From contig CM028336.1 of the NCBI GenBank assembly GCA_016647705.1, forward strand, positions 13,028,880-13,092,879: a stretch of DNA of 64,000 bases, given 5' to 3'. The notes under the pieces are model-generated. The model did no database searches. It was not told the origin of the DNA and was given only the letters and a program-made list of their open reading frames with translations. The position numbers were made by a program, and so were the translations under genes. Numbering within the stretch: position 1 is the first letter of the stretch; every line of letters begins with the position of its first letter. Below are positions 13,159 to 24,947 of the stretch, piece after piece. This DNA is from Eucommia ulmoides (lineage: Eukaryota > Streptophyta > Magnoliopsida > Garryales > Eucommiaceae).

Positions 13159-13200
13159 TGGTAGCACGTAAATACGTCGCTACTTTCACCACAAATGTAT
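13159..13200 (-). repeat. Left remnant of a reversed Athila-type LTR
   Basis: TGGTAGCACGTAAATACGTC and the following CGCTACTTTCA are the reverse complement of the LTR end seen at 32490-32526. Only about 40 bp survive before the truncated Athila 5' LTR. The other end of a reversed LTR lies at 26297-26698. The left flank ACCAT does not match the right flank CTTAG, so the two ends may come from two different insertions joined by recombination. Confidence 0.7.
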
Positions 13201-14143
13201 GATGTTTTTTACACTTGTGATAGATTATCTTAAGCATATTTTGAGAGCTCAAAGAGGAAATTCAACATTTAGAGAAGATGAATCATTTCAGGACCGATCT
13301 TTGGTGACAGTGGACTACTCCACTTAAAGATTTGATCGTTCCTCCTTTGTTTCTATCTTCGTAACTTAACTTTTTATATCAAATGATGATGAATCCTTCT
13401 TGTTTCAATATATGTATGATTAAGATTATGGTAGGTTAGACAAATATTATTTAGGGATTGATGTAACTCATGTAAATACATATTTGAGCGAATATATATT
13501 ACTTTAACGATTGTTTGTCTAAATCCGATTGTGTTTACCATTTGATTACAATTTTAATATGTTTGTTAATCTATTACGGTTGGTTTTAAGAATACGGGGT
13601 TTGACACTCGGGAGAGGTAACCCCAGATTCAGACTAGGGTAAAACACATCACCACGATCTAACGACCCGGGAGGGCGTTAGAAAGTGTGTAATCCGTAAG
13701 GTTGGGTCAAGATTCATGTGGATATGTGTTACATAAAACACTAGAGGGGGACTTCAGCGTTAACGCAAAGTCATATAATCGCTCATTTTATACTCGGGAG
13801 AGGTAATGAGTGAGTTTGAGATACCTAGATTGTCGGATAGGATAAACACCATTATTGTTAATAAAACGAAGTCAAACATGTATTAATTGAATGAAATCAA
13901 TCCCTAGGTAATCCATTTAATTAGAATTAACCTAATAGTTGTTAGTTTAACTTAGTTGTTAAATATTTAAACTCAAACATTTCTTGAACCATCAAGATAA
14001 TATAAGACTATACAAATCACGGTATTCAATTAATCAAACACGTTTCCCAAAGGAAGATATCTGATCGAAAGGTTCACTATATTAAAACTTGACCTCGTGC
14101 ACTTGCAAGTATATTAAGACGTGGAAAAAATTAGTCCCGTCGA
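13201..14143 (+). repeat. Athila 5' LTR, left-truncated
   Basis: It aligns by eye with 25372-26296 of the 3' LTR, starting at 'atgttttttacacttg' and ending TCCCGTCGA (TCCCGTCCA in the 3' copy). The U3 part with palindromes and TATA box is lost. ORF-like pieces here are untranslated LTR sequence. Confidence 0.85.
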
Positions 14144-14149
14144 AGTTTT

Positions 14150-14167
14150 TGGTGCCACTGCCGATGA
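14150..14167 (+). other. Athila primer binding site (tRNA-Asp type), degenerate
   Basis: TGGTGCCACTGCCGATGA, a few bases after the LTR end, is a mutated form of TGGCGCCGTTGCCGGGGA, the complement of the plant tRNA-Asp 3' end. That site is seen nearly intact at 44553-44570. Confidence 0.78.
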
Positions 14168-14297
14168 ACAATAATTTGAATTGGTTGATATTGTGACCAA
14201 GTGGTTGAATATTAATCCAGACAATTCTTTTGTTTTATTTGTTTTTCAATTAATTTTTTTTTTTTAATTTGTTTCATTTGTTGTGATCGAGTAGTGC

Positions 14298-15480
14298 ATG
14301 CGACGTAGTAGGAGTTTGGAATTCTTTACTCTTGATCCTAAGATCGAGTGTACTTTGACAAGGATAAGAAGAGAGAGAAGAAGCCAAGCTCACACTATGA
14401 CCGACGATGGAGACGATAGAATGCCACATATGCCTCAACAATCGCAGGTTCCGCAGGCACTACCGCAACCCCCACCGGAGTAGGAAGTTCAACAACGAGT
14501 CCTTAGGGACTACTATGGGGCCGTAATTTTGATAACTACTCTGGAATTCAGAGGTAGCCGATCCAGGCCAACAACTTCAAGTTCAAGCCCGCCTTGATCA
14601 ATATGGTTCACCATAACCAATATGGCAAAAATCTACATGAGGACCTAAATGTCCATCTAGCCACCTTTCTGGAGAACGGTAAAGATCAATAGTGTTGCAG
14701 ATGAAGCAATACGGTTGAGGTTGTTTCCGTTTTCACTTCGTAACTGAGCACGGGGTTGGTTACAATCTATTCAACCTGGAAGTATCAACACTTGGGAGGA
14801 CCTTACTCAAAGGTTCTTTACTACGTTTTTCCTGCCTTCAAAGACTTCTCAACTCAGAGGTGAGATAGCGCAATTTTACCAGAGGGACTATGAGCCACTA
14901 TTTGAAGCATGGGAAAGATTCAAGGACCTATTTTGTTGTTTCCCCCAATACGGGTATCAAGATTGGTTTTAAACCTAACTCTTCTGCAATGGGTTGGATG
15001 GCCAAACAAAGACCATAGTTGATGTTGCCTCGAGACGAACTTTGTTGTCCAAAACACCTTCTGAAGTAAATGCGCTATTGGAGAAAATAGCGCCCAATAA
15101 TTACCAATGGCTGAACGAGAGGTATACGGGAAGAAAGGTTGCTTAAATTCAAGAAGCTGATCATATTGCTACCTTATCGGCCCAAGTCTCTAAACTCTCG
15201 GATCAATTGGTTGCCTTCTCAACTAAATATACTTCATCAAGTTGTGAAGCGGAGAACGTCGCAAGTAGTTCTCAACCCGGAGTCGATAGTGAGTTCAAAT
15301 AATGTCACTTCATCAACAATAGGTCCTATACTTTTAGGCCCGCTACCAATATTCTGACTCACTATCATCCTGGACTTCGCAACCATGAAAAATTTTCATA
15401 TGCAAACAATCAGAACATGTTGCGGCCACTTCCCGATTATGGAAATCAAGCTCAAGGTTATCCGATGCAACAAAACCGTC
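14298..15480 (+). pseudogene. Athila gag, N-terminal and capsid part
   Basis: Coding traces run from about 14298. The capsid core is readable at about 14690-15120: 'EAIRLRLFPFSL', then 'ARGWLQS', 'TWEDLTQRFFTTFFLPSKT', 'YEPLFEAWERFKDL', 'NGLDGQTKTIVDVA', 'NNYQW'. These match the conserved Athila gag blocks (LRLFPFSL..KA..WL, W.....F...FFP, E.WERFK.L, F..GL......D.A..G, NNYQW). Stops and frameshifts interrupt it. A coiled-coil-like stretch follows near 15140-15240. The frame is cut at 15480 by a Copia solo LTR and resumes at 17400 in register. Confidence 0.82.
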
Positions 15481-17399
15481 TGTTGATCCCAAGATTTTGA
15501 TGAACAATTAATAATTGATGTTTTGGTGGAACTAATGTTTGATCAAGTGTTTCAGTGATTTAAAGTTCCAGTAATGAAGATGTCAAATGGAATTGATGCT
15601 TAATGAAGATATCAAGATGATGAAGAAGTATTAAGAGTTTGAAAAAATTAGGCAAAACAACTCAGGTAAATATTAACTCTTAATATCCCATTTAGGAACA
15701 CACACATGGCACAAAATGAATCTTATCTTTAATGTGTATTTTTGTTAAGTATATTTATTTGCTCCCATGTGAATGAAAAAGAAATATTTTTGAGTGACGA
15801 AAATGGAATATAAGATTATTAGTAGAGCCTATTTAAATATAAAAATGGATAAAGGGACAAAATCGTAAAAGAAAGTAGGTGAAAAACGATAACAGAGAAG
15901 TGATTCAGAAGGAGGCAGTCGACTGAGGAGTCGACCGGAGAAGGAAGATGAAACATCCTGAATTGAAGAGTCGACCGACCAGTTAACCTATGAAAACATC
16001 TGAACTCTCTAAATTTGCAAGTCGATCAAGCAGTGGACCTATGATCGCTGCGGCGATGGTTTGGCTACAAGCGGCGTTGGGCAGTCGACTGAATATGCTG
16101 GTTCAGGATATTTTTTTTATCCGATTTAAAATCCAAAAATAGTCATTTTTTTGTTAGGATTTGAAAGAGATTTAAGGGATATTATCTATATTTAAGATAT
16201 AGTTCATATACTAATTAAATCCTTTCAATATGGTCTATTAAATATTAATGTTTCTCAATTTGGTAATTAAAATGGATTCTACACTTATTTATTTTGATTG
16301 AGAAATATTTTGGGAATTTAATTGAGAGTTTTAAAAGTTTTTATTAAGTGAAATTGAACCTAAATGAAGTCCTAATGTTATAAGGGGTCTATAAGAGTAT
16401 TTTATTGTCATGACACTTGTAAACTAGCCGTTAAGAAGCTGATTACATATGCCTTTATATAGACCTGTGAATTTTCTAAGTAAAGCTAATCATTCTAAGA
16501 GAGATAATCACTTTATATCATTTTGAGAGAGCTTTTATAAGAGTTATCAGTCTAAGTCATTGTGAGTTGTTCTAAGAGTGATTCTGATAATCAACAGTGA
16601 TCAAGTTTTGCTGATACCGGAATTGAAGCTACATTGTTCTAATCATTAATACTGTGGATTCCGGGTGAGATCTTTCCATAATGATTATTGCTTGTTTAGT
16701 ATTTTATATTTGGAAATTGATCATAAAAATTGCTTTTGATTTTTGAAGAAAATATTTTTTTACTTATCAATTTTTGTATTGGTGAGTTATAACGGATTAA
16801 ATATCATTAGGAATATTTAATCAAGGGTACCAGGGTTTTAGTGTCTTCCTGTAAAGAGATTAAGGTAGTGATTCGTCCTGGATAAAAATTACGTTTTTTG
16901 TTTTGAGTCATTTTGTAATGGTTCAATCCTTATCGGGTAAAAGGATATTTGGCGTGTTTTGGTGAGGTTGTGATTCTTAAGCCTTGTGTTAAAAAGAATT
17001 AGGTTATTCTTTAGCCTGTAAAAAGTAAAGGTTATTGCTGAGCCTGAGAAAATGAAATTGTAAAGGTTGATTCTGAGCCTGTAAAAGAATCAGTGTGTGG
17101 GTTTGGTTCCTACCTTTAAAGGAATCTTGGTTTTAGTAGGTGCGACCTCCGTGGAGCTCGAAGAACTGGATTAGCCAATAGTAGCTTGGTGAACCAGTAT
17201 AAATATCTGGTGTACTGTTTTCTTAATTTGTTTATTTTTGTTTGGGTGTGCACTTAGATTTATTTTAATTCCCCTGTGATATAAAGATAATAATTAATTT
17301 AGGCATAAAATTAATTATTTGATCTATTCAAGTATATTTTGATAATATTTTTTAATTACCCAATTCACCCCCACTTTTGGATATTCTATTGGGCCACTA
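15481..17399 (+). mobile_element. SIRE-like Copia solo LTR inserted in Athila gag
   Basis: It starts TGTTGATCCC directly after CCGTC and ends before CTGTC, a 5-bp target duplication with one difference. Removing it rejoins the gag frame. The last bases read ACTA where CA is expected. The LTR carries AGTCGACT/GTCGACC palindromic motifs at 15916-16095, a likely TATA box at about 16455 (TTTATATAGACC), and a pyrimidine-rich end (ATTCACCCCCACTTTTGG). No internal region is present. Assignment to Copia (SIRE/Maximus type) rests on overall LTR style and is less certain than the solo-LTR call. Confidence 0.8.
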
Positions 17400-18930
17400 C
17401 TGTCAAATGCAAAAACCTCAAATTCTAAATCAAAAGCCAAACTTGAAGGATATGATGGGATCTTTTATGAAGGAAATGCAAACAATATTGCATGAGACGC
17501 ACAATAGACTTAACAAGCACGAAACGAGGCTTGACTCTATTGATACCACATGTACAAATACAAAAGCTACTGTGAAATCATTGGAGACTCAGATAGCGCA
17601 ACTTATAAGTATGGTCCAAGAGCAGACCAAGGGAAAGTTTCCTAGCAACACGGAAACTAACCCGAGGGAATGCAAGGCTATTACGTTGAGAAGCGGGAAA
17701 GAGGTTGAAGCAAGAAAACCAATGGAGGAAGAGCTAGGGGTAAGCCATGGTGTTTACCGAAATAAACCAAGGAGAAATGAGGAGGAAGAAGTAGATGGAG
17801 AAGTTGATAAGACAAAGGAGGAGGAGAATAGAGAAGTTGTTGAGAGAAAATATGAGAAGAATAAAGAAAAGATAGAGGAGAAAAATGAGAAGAAGAAAAA
17901 AGAGAAAGTGGAAGAGAAGAAAGGAAATCAAAAGGTGAATCCGGGAAGAATTACATTCCCGGACAATCCACTAATTCTAACTACACCTTTTCCTTATCCG
18001 CAACGATTCCAAAAGAAGAAGTTGGATTCACAATTTGCAAAGTTTCTTGATATTTTCAAGAAAATACAAATCAACATACCTTTTGCGGATGCATTAGAAC
18101 AAATGTCCAACTATAACAAGTTCTTGAAAGACATCATGACTAGGAAGAAAAAGTTGGAGGAATATGAGATGGTGAAAATGACGGAGGAATGTAGTACTAT
18201 CCTGCAAAGGAAACTGCCTGAAAAGTTGAAGGATCCCGATAGTTTCACGATTCCATGTACTATCAGGAAATACTATTTTGACAAAGCACTATGTGATCTT
18301 GGTGCTAGCATCAAATTGATGCCATCTTCTATTTATCGGAAGTTGGGACTTGGTAATGCAAAGCCGACCACGATTTCCCTTTAAATGGTGGACCGATCAT
18401 TAACCTATCTGAAAGGGATTATTGAGGATATCTTAGTAAAGGTGGACAAGTTCATCTTCCCAGTGGAATGTTTCGTTCTAGAAATGGAGGAGGATAGGGA
18501 GATTCCAATCATCCTTGGAAGACCTTTTCTTGCAACGGGAAAGGCTTTAATTGATGTTCATAATGGAAATTTGATGTTGTGAGTTAATGAAGATGAGGTA
18601 AAGTTCAACATTTTCAAAACTATGAACTTTCTGGATGAATGTCCTAAATGAAACCGAGTAGATGTTGTTGACTCATGTGTGAGGGAATTCTGTCATGAAA
18701 ATGTTGATATGGATCCATTGGAGCATACACTCACAAATTCTTTATCTATGGGGAATTTTGGTGAGTAGGCCTCAACTACAAAAGTTGGTGTTGTGGACTA
18801 CGTGCTTGCTATGGATGCTTAATCTTAAGACGTAGAGGATCCGATTCATGTGTATGTGATTGAAGAAGAAGTTAGTTCTCCCGAACTATCCAATCTGCCT
18901 CACGGTGGATTAATACTCAAGTAATTATCA
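17400..18930 (+). pseudogene. Athila gag C-terminus and aspartic protease
   Basis: The longest open stretch of the element (335 residues to 18384) begins just upstream in LTR sequence, so its apparent start is not real. After a coiled-coil-like region comes the family block 'PRECKAITLRSGKEV'. Then a very Lys/Glu-rich linker, then 'FPYPQRFQKKKLDSQFAKFL' and 'IPFADALEQMSNYNKFLKDI', all typical of the Athila gag-protease boundary. The protease site is ALCDLGASIKLMP; DLGAS is the usual Athila form. After a stop at 18382 it continues 'IPIILGRPFLATGKALIDV', the protease C-terminal ILGRPFL motif. Later stops precede RT. Confidence 0.88.
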
Positions 18931-20400
18931 AATCACCTTCGGTATATATTTTTGGGGGAGAATTTAACCAATCCGGTAATAATCTCATCATATTTGATGG
19001 AGAAAGAAGAATACAAGTTGTTAAAAATTCTAAAATGGCACAGATCCGCCTTTGCGTGGTCTATTTCCGACATTAAAGGAATTAGCCCAACCATATCCAT
19101 GTACAAGATCTTAATGGAGGATTCGTTCAAACCTTCCATTGAGCATCAACGAAGGATAGATTCGGCAATGAAAAAAGTCATTGGAGCAGAGGTGTTAAAG
19201 CTCTTGAACGCTAGAATTATATATGCTATATCCAATAGCGAGTCAGTTAGTCTGGTGCAAGTGGTGCCAAAGAAAGGCAGCATGACGGTTATGAAGAACG
19301 AGAAAAATGATCTTATTCTGACATGAACCATCACTGGGTGGCGAGTGTGCATCAAGGCAACAAGGAAAGCTAATTTTCCTCTTCCATTCATTGATCAAAT
19401 GCTTGATCATCTTGCCGGCTACGATCGTTATTGTTTTCTTGATGGCTACTCGGGGTATAATCAAATAGCCATAGCACCAGATGACCAGGATAAGATGACC
19501 TTTACATGCCCTTATGGGACGTTTGCCTATCGACATATGCCGTTTGGTCTATACAATGCACCGGCCACATTCCAACGGTGTATGATGGCGATATTCTCGG
19601 ATATGGTGGAAGACATTATGGAGGTTTTCATGGATTATTTTTTAGTTTTTGGTTCATCCTTTGATAATTGTTTGTACAACTTGGTGCTTGTTCTCGATTG
19701 TTGCGAAGAGAAAAACTCAATTCTCAACTGGGAGAAGTATTATTTTATGGTTAAAGATGGAATAGTCTTAGGTCATCGAGTCTCTTCGAAGGGTCTCGAG
19801 GTCAACCGAGCCAAAATTAAAATAATTGAAAAACGTCTACCTCTGATAAATATGAAGGGAGTTCAAAGTTTCTTGGGGCATGTCGTCTACTACCGGCGCT
19901 TTATCAAAGACTTTTCAAAGACGGTGAAGTCGTTGTGTCACTTACTCGAGAAAGACGTCCCATTTGAATTTAATGAATCTTGCTTGAAAGCTTTTAATGC
20001 AATGAAGGAAAATTTGATCACGGCTCCTACAATAGTTGCTCCGGATTGGAACGAGTCATTTGAAATAATGTGTGATGCTAGCGACTGTGCGGTTGGAATG
20101 GTTTTAGGCCAACGCAAGGAGAAGATCTTCTAATCCATTTATTATGCAAGCAAGACATTGAATGATGCACAGGAGAATTACATTACAACTGAGAAAGAGA
20201 TGTTGGCAGTTGTTTTTGCATGCGATAAGTTTTGGTCGTACATTATAGGATCCAAGGTGATCATTTATACGGATCACGCCGCCATCTAGTACTTATTCAC
20301 CAAGAAAGACGCCAAGCCACATCTAATTAGGTGGATTCTCTTGTTGCAAGAATTTGATGCGGAGATAAGAGACAAGAAAAGGAGTGAAAATGTTGTTGCT
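18931..20400 (+). pseudogene. Athila reverse transcriptase and RNase H, inactivated
   Basis: RT blocks are clear: 'SISDIKGISP' (connection before RT), 'VQVVPKKG', 'RVCIKATRKANFPLPFIDQML', 'FLDGYSGYNQI', 'TFTCPYGTFAYRHMPFGLYNAPATFQRCM', then FMDYFLVFG. The second catalytic aspartate of the FMDD box is Tyr (codon TAT at 19636-19638). Next come 'LGHRVSSKGLEVNRAKI' and 'FLGHVVYYRRFIKDFS'. RNase H follows with MCDASDCAVG, TEKEMLAVVFA and YTDHAAI, giving the D-E-D set. Stops at about 19324, 20131 and 20287 break it. The enzyme would make element cDNA in virus-like particles; this copy cannot. Confidence 0.92.
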
Positions 20401-21790
20401 GATCATTTGTCATGGCTGGTACAAGAGGACGTAGGTGATGAGTCCTGTATTACGAAGGTATTCCTTGATGAGAAGCTATTCAAAATTGACACTACACTTC
20501 CGTGGTTTGCGGATATCATTAATTTTCAAGCCTACAAAATGTTACCACCAGATCTTACAAGTGCCCAAATGAAGAAATTCATGTTCAATTCGAGCCACTA
20601 TATATGGGACGAGCCATTTTTATTCAAGATGTATGCTGATCAAGTGATCCAGCGATGTGTTCCAGAGAAAGAGATGGCGAGTATTCTTTATCACTGTCAT
20701 TCGTCACCTTGTGATGGCTATTTTAGAGCGACTTAGACAGCCGTAAAAGTGCTTCAGTCAGGTTTTTACTGGCCATCATTGTTTAAAGATGCTTATACAT
20801 TTGTAAAAACTTGCGATAGATGCCAACGAGTGGGTAACATTTCACGAAGGCATGAATTTCCACTGACGTCTATTCTTGAAATAGAGTTGTTTGATGTATG
20901 GGGTATAGACTTCATGGGACTGTTTCTATCATCATTCAGTCAGGAGTATATTCTGGTGGCGATGGACTACGTGTCTAAGTGAGTCGAAGCTGTGGCGACA
21001 CCTTCCAATGATGCCAAGTGGTACTTAAGTTCCTTTAGAGAAACATCATGATGCGGTTTGGGACACTTCGGGCCATAATTTGTGATGAAGGAACCCACTT
21101 TTGTAACAAAATGTTCAATACTTTGTTGAAAAAGTATGGGGTGAGACATAAGGTGGCATTGTCGTACCATCCGTAAACAAACGGCCAAGCCAAAGTATTA
21201 AACAGGGAGATCAAGAGCATTTTGGAGAAAACAATTCATTCTAATTGCAAGAATTGGGCAATGAAGTTGGATGATGCACTGTGGGCATATCGCATAGGTT
21301 TTAAGACAATGATCAACATGTCGATGTATCGGTTGGTATTTGGAAAAGTGTTTCATTTGCTAGTCGAGTTGGAGCACCATGCCTTTCGGGCAATAAAGAA
21401 ATTGAACTTTGATCTCAAAGCTTCAGGTGAACAACGTCTCCTTCAACTCAATGAAATTGAGGAATTTCGGAACAAGGCGTATGAAAATTCCAGGCTCTAC
21501 AAAGACAAAATGAAGAGGTGGAATGATAATAAGATCGAGAGGAAAAAGTTCAACCCAAGTCAGCAAGTTCTATTGTTCAATTCATGACTGAGGCTCTTTC
21601 CCAGAACGTTGAAGTCCCGGTGGTCCGGACCATTCTGGATGAAGCATGTATTTTCGTTCGGCTCTGTCGAAATGGAAGGCGATGACGGACGAATTTTTTG
21701 AGTCAATGGGGAGTGGATCAAACATTACTTCGAAAACGAAAAGCGAGTTGTGGAGAGTATCTCCCTCATTGACGATTGATTTTGGAATTC
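20401..21790 (+). pseudogene. Athila integrase remnant
   Basis: The HHCC zinc-binding block is visible ('[11 protein letters not shown]' then 'CDRCQRVGNIS'), after which the catalytic core starts: 'VWGIDFMGLF' and 'YILVAMDYVSK.VEA' (the first Asp of DDE lies here). The core then degrades through frameshifts at 21000-21220. From 21222 the C-terminal half is readable: 'WAMKLDDALWAYRIGFKTMI...YRLVFGK', 'HAFRAIKKLNFDL', 'RNKAYENSRLYKDKMKRWND'. It is broken by stops. Integrase would insert the element cDNA into chromatin. Confidence 0.87.
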
Positions 21791-22049
21791 ACTAAGTCTA
21801 GCTAGGGACGGTAAATCAAGCACTTTTTTTTATATGAAACTAAGGGTATGATCTTACCCGATTTTTGGTACTACTTATGTTTTGGAGGCCGAAATGGTCT
21901 CGGAGTATGTTTGGAGGTGAATTAAGGAGTTTGGATACACGGGGAAGTGTTTCGCACTTAAAATCGTTGAACTAGCAAAGTAGAAGCACATGGTATGGAG
22001 CCTTTTTGTGAAAACTTGAAGTGAAAAAATAGCAGGAGCCTCATCACCG

Positions 22050-23285
22050 AGTCAGTGGATGCACCGCTGAGGCAATAAAAATAAAGGATGAGACATGACT
22101 AAGCGAGTCGCCTCAAAAAGAGCAAGGGGAGAAGGTTCAAGTTCTCGCACCGGGGGTCTCGCCGCTGAATATGATTCCGCCCGCTTTATTTCCAAACAAA
22201 CTAAGGAACATTTCAACAGTTTTGAGCATAAACGAACGTGCATTCGACAATAGGGATTTAGGAAATTAGACAGTCTCCCGTCGGAATTTCAAGATATGAT
22301 CTGAAGCCGCAGTTGGGAACGGTTTTGCAAATCACCACTGCAGGGCGAGGTGCCTCTAGTGCGAGAGTTCTATACAAATATAACCGAGGCAAATAACTAT
22401 TAGACAAGGGTCCAAACTCGCCCCATCTCATTTAGTCCCTAGTTCCTTAATGAAGTTTTGGGATTGGCGGCCCCAGAACCATCTCACGAACTATATGGAG
22501 GTAGAGACCCGAGCATGGACACTATGATTTGAGCCATCACTTCAGGCAACGTCCAGTGGACACACAAAGGGTTGGATCTAGCCACTTTCCTGGCTAAATT
22601 TCTCAATCCAATCCCCAAGATATGGCACCATTTTGTTTGCAGAAGCCTTCTCCCGACATCTCACTTGTTGGACGTCTCCAAATAAAGGGCCATGATGCTA
22701 TATTCGATCCAGACAGGTAAGTCAATAAATATTGGTTACTTGATCTACTCCTCTATTCTTCATGTTGTCAATACAACAAAGGTCGGTCTTTCATTTCCTT
22801 CGCTTTTGACCGAACTATTCTGACAAGCCAGTGTATCGGTAACTAGGGATAGCCCTTGCCTGCTAATCGTTCCTCTCGATCTAGCTATGATAAATCGGAT
22901 GTGGAAAGCCGAAGCGTACGGGGCAGGAGAGCAAGAAGCTGAAGAAGATGAAGGTCATGCAAAAGAAGAGGTAGGGCCATCTGAGGTTCGCAGTGAGGTC
23001 ACTTTGGAGAGGGTCTAAAAGGAGCTCCAGGAGGTCCGGGTTGATAATCATGTTCTTCACCAAAGGCAATATAACACAGATCTCTGAATTGCTGAGCTCG
23101 AGACTTTCCTGGATTAGTATACGAGTCAACAAGATTAAGTCCATCGGCTCATTTGCAAGCGCCTCGGCATTGACATGAACGTTTATCCGCCTATGCCGCA
23201 ATTATCGCCGCACCTTTTGCAACCACCACAATTTTCTTTCAGATGGGACAGTGGTGGCGATGACGTTTCCCCAGGTGGACAATAG
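22050..23285 (+). pseudogene. Athila 3' ORF (env-like / 'putative plant transposon protein' type), degraded
   Basis: A separate coding trace lies after pol and before the 3' UTR. In mixed frames it shows 'YDSARFISKQTKEHFNSF', 'LVREFYTNI', 'LDLATFLAKFLNPIPKIWHHF', 'SLLPTSHLLDVSK.RAMMLYSI.TGKSINIGYLI' and 'LSFPSLLTELF'. This order (F.S......, VREFY.N, W..F....LLPT.H...V...RA.L.Y.I..G..I..G, FPSLIT.L) is the pattern of the uncharacterised protein encoded 3' of pol in Athila-type elements. A Glu-rich acidic tail and a coiled-coil stretch follow to about 23285. The molecular function is unknown; earlier literature calls this position env-like. Multiple stops and frameshifts. Confidence 0.6.
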
Positions 23286-24947
23286 GAGGTGAGACTTTTA
23301 TGTCTTATCTCCTGGGTATGTGTTCCGAACCTAATATTTTCTCATAAAAGCTATATATTGCAATAGGGTTCGCTGCTCAGTCAGTGTGGACATTAACTCA
23401 TTTAAGTTTGGGGGGATGTTCATCCATTTTTTATTTTTTTTTTTGGAGAAAATGATGAACAAAATTTTTTATGTATTATATTTGGATGTTTTATGTATGC
23501 ATAGTTACGCTTTGTAAAAGCTTAAATGTACATTGTAGACTTTAACATATAGTTATGTTTTATTTAAATTTTTGTGTTTATGTATGTAAAATGCTTAGAT
23601 TAGTGTATGTATGATAGTGTTTAGATTTAATGTAGAGATGTTTATGTATGAAGTAGTATTTGCGTGTTGAGTTGTTGAGTTCGTCTAGGCCGTTTTCCGA
23701 TGATAAAAATTATCCCCTAATTGTATATCGAGATCGAGGGTGATGACATTCATGTGTGTTTTGTGTGCTTGGCATGTCGATTAGGTAAAAATCATTTTGA
23801 TCCTAAATCGCACGATAGTATAGACTCACTGTATAATCCTTCGAACGATTTGACGCCGATTATTCAGTAATAAGTTCATGACAAATTTGAGGAATCTAGA
23901 ACTTAACTGAGAGAAACTTGAGGCGAAATTCTAGGTAAGGTAGTTCAAGAGGCATGATTTAGGCCTTTATTTTTATTGCTTGAACCTTTGAAGCTAACCT
24001 TGAAAATTTTATCCCTCGTTACCCTATCGAAGCCGATAACCTTTTCAATTTTGAACATGTATCAAAACCATCGCCAATTAAAAATTTCCAAACCATTGTT
24101 GCTAAGCCAAACGCACGAATTGAGTGAAATCAAGTTAGCATTATTATATGCTACTTGAAGTGAGATGGCGGGTTTCAGACGAATTTTTATTGGTTCTGTA
24201 TTAGTGTATTCACTTGTTAATCTTTGAATTCTATTTGCACGCCCCTAAAATTGTACAAAATCGAATAAGTTTGGGAGGGTGTTTGTCTAAAAAACAAACT
24301 ATGTTAAAATAGTTTTTATTTATGTTCTATTGACAAGTGAATACAAAGTTATTAAAAACTTGTTCAGGGTTATGTTTTAAATAATTGGGGTTACGAGAGA
24401 GATATAACGACAAGCGTTTGTACCTCGAGTATCGTTGAATTATCATAATTATAACGATGACCTATTTTCTATTCCTGAGATACCCTTAGCCGTTCTCTAA
24501 TGCCTATCCAAGACCTATTGATCTCTTTGAACTTCTGAACCTATATTAGTGGATAGTCGAGCCCAGTTAAGCATATGGTTTTCCTAATCCTTAAATGGTT
24601 TAAGAAATGAGTTTAGTTATTGAATAATCTAATCCGGTGTTTGGATGGTTATACAATTGAGTTCTCACACACACACATTATCTATAATGGTTTTTGTTGA
24701 TATTGAGTGTTGAAATTCTAGAACACCACGTGGTGTGTGTTATTTCCCGAACTTGATCTGATTAAGGCTTGTTGAGGGAGGAATAAAATGGTTTCTTCGA
24801 TTGAACTTGGCACTCGCATGCATTTACTTCTTATTTATTAAAGTTTATTCATTTTTAATAGTTAGTTAGTTAGTTAGTACAATTAGTTTATTTTAGTTTT
24901 AGGGAGTTTTGCTCGAGGACTAGCAAAATTCCAAGCTTGGGGGTATT
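23286..24947 (+). other. Athila 3' UTR and polypurine tract
   Basis: Non-coding. Blocks such as 'taggccgttttccgatgat' (23687) and the 'attagtggatagtcgagccc' area (24547) recur, in order, in the non-coding elements at 27942-28886 and, on the minus strand, at 42655-44576. That shows those elements were derived from Athila-like ancestors. The end GCTTGGGGGTATT (24936-24947 region) is the polypurine tract, directly followed by the LTR start TGGTAGGTTG at 24948. A conserved GCTCGAGGACTAGC motif lies about 30 bp before it. Confidence 0.8.

Noticed and set aside
17377..17399. Start of the 335-residue ORF as a real gene start
   Set aside because: The first codons are the end of the Copia LTR; the gag frame truly continues from 15480 across the insertion.
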